A program made the translations under genes and the position numbers. The notes beneath the pieces are model-generated. The model was not told the DNA's origin. It was given only the letters and a program-made list of their open reading frames with translations, and did not search any database. Shown piece by piece: positions 54,947 through 60,583 of a stretch of 60,583 nucleotides of DNA (within the stretch, counting starts at the first letter, position 1; every line of letters begins with the position of its first letter). Origin of the DNA: CALCCV01 sp964388665 (GTDB lineage: Bacteria; Bdellovibrionota; Bdellovibrionia; Bdellovibrionales; Bdellovibrionaceae); the NCBI GenBank assembly GCA_964388665.1, contig CAYMBJ010000019.1:1-60583 (forward strand), read 5' to 3'.

Positions 54947-55537
54947 ATGGAAAACTATGGCAGAGCTGTCTTTGCAATTTTTAAATCGCGCTCTCAGGTG
55001 GAGGGGGCAGTGAATGCGCTCAAGCGTGAGGGATTTCGCCATGCCGATATTTCGGTGCTCATGCCTGAGTTGGGTGACACTCGAAGCTTTAAGCATGAAA
55101 AGAGCAGCAAAGCTCCCGAAGGTGCTACGGCTGGAGTTGCAACTGGAATGCTGTTGGGAGGAGCCTTTGGTTGGTTGGTGGGTATGGGATCCATTGCCAT
55201 ACCTGGCGTTGGGCCTTTTATCGCCGCTGGACCAATTTTAGCAGCCTTGGCTGGAGCCAGCCTGGGTGCTGGCCTTGGCGGGGTTACAGGCGCGCTGGTG
55301 GGCCTCGGCATTCCCGAATATGAGGCCGTCCGCTATGAGGGTTTCGTCAAAGACGGAGGCATCCTGCTCTCTGTGCATGCCGATAACATTGATTGGATAG
55401 AAAAAGCTGAAAAAATATTAGAGAGGGAAGGCGGCACCGACATCTCTGCCACAGTAGAGATTAAGGATTTCACACAATCCATTTCCGATACCAATAGCGA
55501 TGCCAAAGATGCGGATTCTAAAATTCAGTTTTTTTAA
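54947..55537 (+). CDS. stress-type glycine-zipper membrane protein
   Basis: The ATG at 54947 (after AGGAGAAAGG) was preferred to one 39 bases upstream. The 196-residue product starts with a small alpha/beta domain (about 1-38, RAVFAIFKSRSQVEGAVNAL) like that of general-stress protein YflT. Two Gly/Ala-rich hydrophobic segments (about 60-115), zipper-like with GAGLGGVTGALVGLG, follow. It then returns to an alpha/beta half (about 125-170) and an acidic Asp/Ser tail. The same architecture is seen in cyanobacterial low-temperature-induced proteins. The biochemical function of the family is unknown. Confidence 0.7.
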   Translation: MENYGRAVFAIFKSRSQVEGAVNALKREGFRHADISVLMPELGDTRSFKHEKSSKAPEGATAGVATGMLLGGAFGWLVGMGSIAIPGVGPFIAAGPILAALAGASLGAGLGGVTGALVGLGIPEYEAVRYEGFVKDGGILLSVHADNIDWIEKAEKILEREGGTDISATVEIKDFTQSISDTNSDAKDADSKIQFF

Positions 55538-55552
55538 GTGAAATACTTAAAA
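55532..55552. terminator. bidirectional A+T-rich hairpin between convergent genes
   Basis: TTTTAAGT and ACTTAAAA are perfect arms around GAAAT, overlapping the last codons of the genes that end at 55537 and 55547. The runs of T at each end make it terminator-like in both directions, though the stem is A+T-rich and therefore weak. Confidence 0.4.
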
Positions 55553-55966
55553 TGATCTGCTGACTTTGACCCTGGTCTGTTCGTCGCGATTGTAGCCGAT
55601 CGTACAGTCCCATTGACCCACAAGCTTTGGAACACGCACCTCCACATTGCCGTTCAAAGCGTATTGCCCAATCGCCACAACCGCATATTCAAACTTCCCT
55701 AGAGGGACCGATTTTCTGAGGTTTTCAATGGCGGCATCATTGAGCTCTTTGATGGCAACAACCATCTTACAAATTTCATCGCTCTGTCCCCGGCAGCCTT
55801 CATAAAGCTTATCAATATCTACATCGTTGGTGGGTTCCTGGTTGACTCTCGACTCCTGGGTGGAACTTGGATCTTGATTTTCAAAAAGCATATCGGCGGC
55901 ATAAGTATGCAGCCGCGCAAGCAATAAAAGGATGACGGAAAGGGATTTCAACACTCCATAGTTCAT
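55547..55966 (-). CDS. small secreted protein of unknown function
   Basis: This 139-residue product has a signal peptide (about 1-24, ending HTYAAD). A Gln/Ser/Asn-rich linker is followed by a mixed domain with three cysteines (EGCRGQSDEICKM, QWDCTIGY). No family was recognised. It lies 115 bases downstream of the barrel gene that starts at 57215 and may share its transcript. Confidence 0.6.
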   Translation of the reverse strand: MNYGVLKSLSVILLLLARLHTYAADMLFENQDPSSTQESRVNQEPTNDVDIDKLYEGCRGQSDEICKMVVAIKELNDAAIENLRKSVPLGKFEYAVVAIGQYALNGNVEVRVPKLVGQWDCTIGYNRDEQTRVKVSRSF

Positions 55967-56081
55967 ACTTCATTTGCGCCAGCGCGAAAATTGGCGATTC
56001 CAAAATTGTAAAAGTTGCGCAAATTGAGACTGCTGACTGAGATTCCAAATTTGGAAGCGCAGCGCTAGAAGCCAAGACCGT

Positions 56082-57215
56082 TTAAAACCTAAGCGCAACG
56101 GCAAATACAAACCCAGTGACTCCGGCGAAGCCTTTGTCGCGGCGAAAATTCAAATAGGGCGTTAGGCGGTAATCGAGAATCTTCTTGTACACCAAATGGT
56201 TCAAGGAGGTCGAAACTATATAATTTTCGAGATGATAGACATCGCGATTGTTGGAATTGAAGATCAAGTCATAAGAAAAACTCGTGACTGGGCTCCAGTA
56301 GTGTCCCATAGAAAAGCCATTGGACGTTGAAAAGCTGTGAAAGCGCTCCTGATACTCCCCTTCATTGATAAAAGTCATCGTGAGGTTTTTAGAAAGCGGC
56401 CAATTAAAATTGATGGCAAGAAACTGCCCGACACCCTTGGTCGGACTGAAGAAAAATTCTAATTTGGGATTGATCGTGTATTGATCCATTTTGGCGATGC
56501 TATCAAAGCGCAGTGAGTGTGACACGCGCAGAGGATCTTGAAGTTCAATTCGCGGTTCAAATATTGTCCGCACATCGCCAAACTTTTTAAAAAAGCCAAC
56601 CGTCGCACCATAATTGTTTTCACGTGGTGTCTGTCGCAAATATTTTTCATTCACACCGCGCTCTTCGCGCTCATCGTAGTTGGAAAATTTAAGGTGCCAG
56701 TACTCTTCAAGATTAGGCAACCGCAGATTCACGCCAAATCCAGTGGTATTTGCGGTATTTTCGCCATCAACAGTATAAGTTGAGTTTTCAATTACGACAC
56801 TGGTTTCATTGGGACGATTTGTTAGCCTCTTGCCAGCTAGAAACAGGTCCAATCCTTCGGCGACGCTGTTTACAAAATCAGAAATGGCAATATTGTTGCT
56901 AATGAACTCCTCTTCCCAACTGACTTCAGGCGGATCCTCGCCACTGTCCTCCTCCTCTTCCTCCTGCGATTTTCCATCTTCGCCCCCGTCAAAATCACCC
57001 ATTTCCTCTAGCGTCAATCGCGCCACTAAAGGTTCCGCAGCGCCAGCCTTTGCGACGAAGCCCACTGTTTCAAATCCGCTTGCCATCAAACAGCAGTCAA
57101 TACTGACGCCAAAAATCAGCAGAACTGCGGACCATCGAGTAAAAGAGCATATAAATTTGAGATTGAACACTAGAGCAATAATATGCAAAGTTTTGCTATG
57201 AAGTCTAAGCCTCAT
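56082..57215 (-). CDS. predicted outer-membrane beta-barrel protein with acidic segment
   Basis: The 377-residue frame begins with a long basic/hydrophobic leader (two hydrophobic stretches to about residue 45), so the true start may be further in. An acidic run (about 78-98, EEEEEDSGED) follows. From about 125 the sequence alternates in beta-strand fashion and ends GFVFAVALRF, a typical outer-membrane C-terminus with terminal Phe. About twelve strands seem possible. No family was recognised. The divergent barrel gene at 57367 suggests a local group of surface proteins. Confidence 0.7.
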   Translation of the reverse strand: MRLRLHSKTLHIIALVFNLKFICSFTRWSAVLLIFGVSIDCCLMASGFETVGFVAKAGAAEPLVARLTLEEMGDFDGGEDGKSQEEEEEDSGEDPPEVSWEEEFISNNIAISDFVNSVAEGLDLFLAGKRLTNRPNETSVVIENSTYTVDGENTANTTGFGVNLRLPNLEEYWHLKFSNYDEREERGVNEKYLRQTPRENNYGATVGFFKKFGDVRTIFEPRIELQDPLRVSHSLRFDSIAKMDQYTINPKLEFFFSPTKGVGQFLAINFNWPLSKNLTMTFINEGEYQERFHSFSTSNGFSMGHYWSPVTSFSYDLIFNSNNRDVYHLENYIVSTSLNHLVYKKILDYRLTPYLNFRRDKGFAGVTGFVFAVALRF

Positions 57216-57366
57216 TTTGGGATCTTGAGTCTCGATCTGAGATAGGCAGTTGAAAGTTTACAAGTCAACCCAACGGGGGCTACCAAATTCTTATTGGCAA
57301 ACTAGCCCAAAAAATATTGTGGAGTTGAGGCTAGTGGTCTATCGTCGTACAAATGAGCAAGAATTC

Positions 57367-57996
57367 ATGAGTACAACCCCTAGAGAATGTATTTGCCAGA
57401 CCTTGTTTTTAGCTCTCGGCCTCATGATGGTCGCAAGCCCCGCCTTTGCATATCATCCAAGTGAGGGCACCGTGACGGCGACGCTCGGCCCCTACTCAAA
57501 CAAGACAGACTTTTCTGGCTCATCAACGGGTGCAACTTCGCAGTTCAGCCCCGGTTTTGGCTTTCTTGCTCAAGGAGATATCAACGACAAGAGCAGTCTC
57601 GAAATTGCAATATTTTATATGAAAAAAACTTACTTTCGTGAGAACTCGAGTCTGTTCATCGCGGAAAGAACTGATGTCACCCAAATCAATATGGGTTATC
57701 GCTATTGGCTGGGGACCTATGTGTCGACGGCCTTGGCTTTCTATTCGGCCTATTCATTGGGTGATGTGCAGGTGGTGCACAATGATTTTCCGATTGACGT
57801 CGAGATTGGCACTTCGGCACGGGATATGACCGAATACGGTCTTGATTTTTCACTGCAATGGGAAATATGGACCCACAAGGATTACAGTATCGTCATTGAT
57901 GGACGCTATGCTCATTCATTTACCAACAAAGAAAATGAGATTGGTAACCATCTGGGCGGACTCCTAGGCTTTAAGTATGCCGTGCAGAAAAAGTAA
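57367..57996 (+). CDS. small outer-membrane beta-barrel protein
   Basis: The start at 57367 gives a proper signal peptide (hydrophobic core LFLALGLMMVAS, cleavage at AFA-YHP); an upstream in-frame ATG would add 39 residues that look unlike a signal. The ribosome binding site is weak. The 209-residue product continues as amphipathic strands (VTQINMGYRYWLG, YSIVIDGRYAHSF) and ends LLGFKYAVQKK. An eight-strand barrel of the OmpW/OmpA size class is likely. The function is unknown. Confidence 0.68.
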   Translation: MSTTPRECICQTLFLALGLMMVASPAFAYHPSEGTVTATLGPYSNKTDFSGSSTGATSQFSPGFGFLAQGDINDKSSLEIAIFYMKKTYFRENSSLFIAERTDVTQINMGYRYWLGTYVSTALAFYSAYSLGDVQVVHNDFPIDVEIGTSARDMTEYGLDFSLQWEIWTHKDYSIVIDGRYAHSFTNKENEIGNHLGGLLGFKYAVQKK

Positions 57997-58019
57997 CTGT
58001 CGCTACTGAATTTACACAC

Positions 58020-58736
58020 TCAAAATCTATAATTCAAACTCAACTTAAACTCTTCACGCGATAGAATTGGCAGTATCACCAAATTTGATGCCTCCTGATG
58101 TTCGAAGTCAGCACTCGCCTTGGCCCAGTAGATGCCAAGAGCAGCCCCGCCCACGACATCACTTAGCCAATGCGCTCCATCAGAGACCCGGCTCGCACCT
58201 ACAAAAGTGGCAACAAGCAATGCGGGAATCCCCACTTTGGGACCATAGGAGTAGGCCAGCGCCGTGGCTGTGGCAAAACTTGATGACGTATGCCCCGAAG
58301 GAAAAGAAAGTCTATTACCATTGGGACGCTCACGCTGAACAATCAGCGCCGTCGAAATATGCGTAATAGAGGTTAACATGATGGCCCTGGCATGAGCCAA
58401 GCCTTGATTTGTATCAAAATAGATCTGCCCAGCTGCGATAGCCAGTCCCGGCGCGCCGCTACCTAATAGTGCGCCCCACTTTGAGTGCTCTGGATCAATC
58501 GATTCACGCGAGTGAATCGCAACACTATCGTCAGAACCCGACGCGAGTCCTGCAATGGCCATACCTCCTGCCAATAGCAACAGATTGTTTTTTTTTCCGG
58601 CCACTTCAATTGTGGGAGTCAGCTGATCCTGCCAGAGCCAGGGCAAAAATGGCTTTCCTTGAGTTGGATCTTGATATGCGGACACCAAAGCCGTCCAAAA
58701 CAAAGTCACCACCACAGCAATAAATTTATCAATCAC
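58020..58736 (-). CDS. PAP2-family phosphatase with signal peptide
   Basis: The GTG at 58734-58736 overlaps the preceding PAP2 gene's stop by four bases and has AGAGG upstream; the longer frame would read backwards through that gene. The 238-residue product has a signal-like N-terminus (about 1-20). Acid-phosphatase motifs are RERP (Arg127), PSGH (His139) and SRVSDGAHWLSD (Arg173, His179, Asp183). The usual first-motif Lys is replaced by Ala. The C-terminus EFKLSLNYRF looks like an outer-membrane strand. It may remove phosphate from a lipid on the periplasmic side; the substrate is unknown. Confidence 0.85.
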   Translation of the reverse strand: MIDKFIAVVVTLFWTALVSAYQDPTQGKPFLPWLWQDQLTPTIEVAGKKNNLLLLAGGMAIAGLASGSDDSVAIHSRESIDPEHSKWGALLGSGAPGLAIAAGQIYFDTNQGLAHARAIMLTSITHISTALIVQRERPNGNRLSFPSGHTSSSFATATALAYSYGPKVGIPALLVATFVGASRVSDGAHWLSDVVGGAALGIYWAKASADFEHQEASNLVILPILSREEFKLSLNYRF

Positions 58737-59311
58737 CTCTGCCACCTCTTCTTGAAAACGAGACCAGTCACGACAGCGGTGCCCCAGCCAAATGCTGCAC
58801 CCATTATTGCTCCCGCCAAAACGTCGGATGGAAAATGCACGCCACAGTAGACTCGAGAGTATGCGGTGACCGCTGCAAGAAAAATCAGTGGATATCTCCA
58901 GCCTGGATAGAAGGTTCCAACAAATAGCGCAAACCAAAAGCTTGCAAGCGCATGACTTGAAGGAAATGAAAAGCTGCCGTGATTTGGTCCCCGCAAGATA
59001 GCCTCAAGGGGAAACGACGATGCCAGAGGACGATTTCTTGCAAAAAGAGGTTTCAATACAGTCGCCGACATAAGGTCTCCGAAGGATGCCGTAGCCAATG
59101 CGAGAACCAAGACCCAGCTTCCCTTTGCGCCCGCTTTTAGGTAGGTTAAAACAAAAACCGTTGGCACGAGACCAAAAATGAAAAAAGCCGTCTTGTGCAA
59201 ATTTGTCCACAAGGGAAAAAACATTGCAAATCCAGGAAAGTCCCAGGTTTGATTTATGTTGAGAAACAATCGATGATCGAACTCAATCAGCTGCTGGAGT
59301 ATCTCTTGCAT
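58733..59311 (-). CDS. PAP2-family membrane lipid phosphatase
   Basis: This 192-residue protein has about five membrane segments and all three PAP2 motifs: KPLFARNRP (Lys87, Arg94), FPSSHA (His120) and SRVYCGVHFPSD (Arg153, His159, Asp163). This suits undecaprenyl-diphosphate phosphatase (BcrC/PgpB-type) or lipid A phosphatase (LpxE/F-type) activity. It is directly followed, with a four-base overlap, by a second PAP2 gene and preceded by a barrel gene. Confidence 0.92.
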   Translation of the reverse strand: MQEILQQLIEFDHRLFLNINQTWDFPGFAMFFPLWTNLHKTAFFIFGLVPTVFVLTYLKAGAKGSWVLVLALATASFGDLMSATVLKPLFARNRPLASSFPLEAILRGPNHGSFSFPSSHALASFWFALFVGTFYPGWRYPLIFLAAVTAYSRVYCGVHFPSDVLAGAIMGAAFGWGTAVVTGLVFKKRWQR

Positions 59312-59323
59312 CGGTTCACTTTC

Positions 59324-60001
59324 CTAAAAGGCTTGAAGCCCTATCGCTAAGCTAATTTCAAAAATACGTGAATGATCCTCAATGTCGACTTCGAAAACTG
59401 CAGCAGGGACCTCTTCATGATCGCGAACTCCAGTGCTCTTTTCTAAATTTTCAAGTGTGGCCGTCAACTCAACAAACATCATCTGACCGTTTTCTAGCTT
59501 GCGAAACGCACCCACGCTCATCCCACCCACTCCGCCATCAAATTGAATCCTATCCACATCTCTATTCAGCGGCAATGCTGCATCACTTGTAGGAAACAGC
59601 ACGGTGGCAGCTCTCCCAAAAAACAAACGCATGTAGCAATCTGATCCTGGAAAAAACTCAATTTCTGGCAAGCGAACTCGTGCCCCAAGTGTCAAAAATG
59701 TATTCCAAAGCAACACGCCTTCAATCCGGCTAAAGCCGACACTCGATCCAAATTCAGCAGCCCAACTGTGATTCATATAGTATCCTAAATGAGTCGTTAA
59801 ATTCAAACCCAGTTCTGACTCATGACGAGCACTGTCTGAAGAGTATACCGAAGTGTTCACACCGCCTCCGGCCAAAAGATGTATCCCTTGTGTCCAATCC
59901 CCTGGCGAGAGATCGCGGGCCTCCAATTCTGCAAGCGCCTGAGAAACAAACATCAAAATAAAGCATACGCCCAGAAAGGTTTTATAAATGATCCCGATCA
60001 T
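59324..60001 (-). CDS. predicted outer-membrane beta-barrel protein next to PAP2 genes
   Basis: The 225-residue product has a signal peptide (about 1-24, SQALAE) and alternating strands (LNLTTHLGYYMNHSWAAEFG), ending IFEISLAIGLQAF with C-terminal Phe. Its ATG overlaps the upstream stop by four bases and has GGAGA before it. Two cysteine-poor halves and a charged loop (about 190-205) are visible. The function is unknown. Tight coupling to PAP2 and DUF3943-like genes suggests a shared envelope-lipid or surface role. Confidence 0.75.
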   Translation of the reverse strand: MIGIIYKTFLGVCFILMFVSQALAELEARDLSPGDWTQGIHLLAGGGVNTSVYSSDSARHESELGLNLTTHLGYYMNHSWAAEFGSSVGFSRIEGVLLWNTFLTLGARVRLPEIEFFPGSDCYMRLFFGRAATVLFPTSDAALPLNRDVDRIQFDGGVGGMSVGAFRKLENGQMMFVELTATLENLEKSTGVRDHEEVPAAVFEVDIEDHSRIFEISLAIGLQAF

Positions 60002-60522
60002 GGAAATCTCCAGGAGACCAAAACTCCAGATTGATTTCCATCGATTGTGGGAACAACAGACAGTCCATAAGTAGAATCGGGCAAGAGACTAAAAGGATTG
60101 AGAATATAGCCCAGCACATGAGATGGCCAAGAGGACTGTGAAAGAAAGAAAAAACTGAGCCTTTCAAGACCCATTCCCAAAATTGATCCATAAACCGGAG
60201 TTTGGTAGATGTCCTGCCAGCTCGGCGCCTCGGTCACGGTTTCAATTGTATATTCAAAGGCAAGCGACGAAATAAAAGCCCACGTAAAAGCTTCTCTTTC
60301 AAGATATCCCAGCGAGCGATAATATTGAAAATAATACTGTCCCGAAACTGCGTGCTTAAAAATATTGTAGTCAAAACTATCACGATCAAAATGCGTGGCC
60401 CAAGGATTTTGCGTCCAGTTGCTCAGAGATCCATCCCGGCGAATGATCTCGCCTTGTGTCGCCACATAAACTAGCCACTGCAACCCATACATCACACCAA
60501 AATTTCGCAGCTTTTCTTCCAT
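59998..60522 (-). CDS. DUF3943-like envelope protein, possibly 5'-truncated
   Basis: This 174-residue product resembles DUF3943 proteins, with a DRDSFDYNIFKHAVSGQYYF segment, a glycine/aromatic repeat, EYTIETVTEAPSWQDIYQTP and a following GSILGMGLERL. Family members are exported, but no signal peptide precedes this ATG. A stop lies in frame about 48 bases upstream, and the AGGAG nearest the start is 17 bases away. The gene may be shortened, or its start may be misread. It ends by overlapping the barrel gene, so it heads an operon with two PAP2 genes. Members of this family often neighbour PAP2 genes (recalled, not checked). Confidence 0.6.
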   Translation of the reverse strand: MEEKLRNFGVMYGLQWLVYVATQGEIIRRDGSLSNWTQNPWATHFDRDSFDYNIFKHAVSGQYYFQYYRSLGYLEREAFTWAFISSLAFEYTIETVTEAPSWQDIYQTPVYGSILGMGLERLSFFFLSQSSWPSHVLGYILNPFSLLPDSTYGLSVVPTIDGNQSGVLVSWRFP

Positions 60523-60583
60523 ATTGATGTCTAACAGGCTCCTGAAAAACTCATAATTTTTTGATTTTTAAATCAAAATGTTG

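Overview
The window looks like a stretch of core chromosome from a Bdellovibrio-like predatory bacterium (Bdellovibrionota). The support is indirect. There is a full set of genes resembling the myxobacterial Glt/Agl gliding machine, a type IV pilus pilMNOPQ operon, many secreted proteins and outer-membrane barrels with no recognisable family, and secreted hydrolases of the kind expected in a predator. No species is claimed. G+C is moderate by eye, and no insertion sequence, phage or CRISPR array was seen.

Layout. (1) 1-330: the 5' end of a 16S rRNA gene leaves the window on the minus strand. It has a leader with promoter, boxA-like site and UUCG hairpin, and a tRNA-Ala(UGC) upstream of it rather than in the 16S-23S spacer. 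(2) 0.5-2.3 kb: a hypothetical gene, a small cupin and a lipoprotein. (3) 2.4-41.9 kb: an almost unbroken minus-strand run. Read in the direction of transcription it is glmU-glmS, a barrel protein, kdsC, ten genes of a gliding-type envelope machine, lptC(A)-lptB-rpoN-hpf, then metK, lepA, two lepB, pyrB-carA-x-carB, an ABC exporter, pilD and pilMNOPQ. (4) 42-45.4 kb, plus strand: a histidine-kinase-like protein that has lost its ATP-binding motifs, and an NtrC-type sigma-54 activator with its own promoter. (5) 45.6-55 kb: accessory region with a trypsin-like protease, a secreted protein with kinase-superfamily-like motifs and its partner, a zinc metalloprotease, a calcineurin-type phosphoesterase and a large unknown secreted protein. 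(6) 55-60.5 kb: a stress-type glycine-zipper protein, barrel proteins, and an operon of two PAP2 phosphatases, a barrel and a DUF3943-like protein.

The most striking feature is at 25-37.6 kb. The conserved proteobacterial order kdsC-lptC-lptA-lptB-rpoN-hpf is present but split open between kdsC and lptC. The inserted block encodes two outer-membrane barrels, two large periplasmic TPR proteins, a TPR lipoprotein, a small secreted protein, an FHA/TonB-like trans-envelope protein, and a TolQ plus two TolR-type proteins (a proton-driven motor). Gene joins at both ends are tight (4-bp overlap with kdsC, 3-bp gap to lptC), so LPS synthesis and export, envelope motility and sigma-54 may be co-expressed. 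lptC and lptA also appear to be fused.

All function calls come from reading motifs in the translations. No database search, fold prediction or RNA folding program was run.
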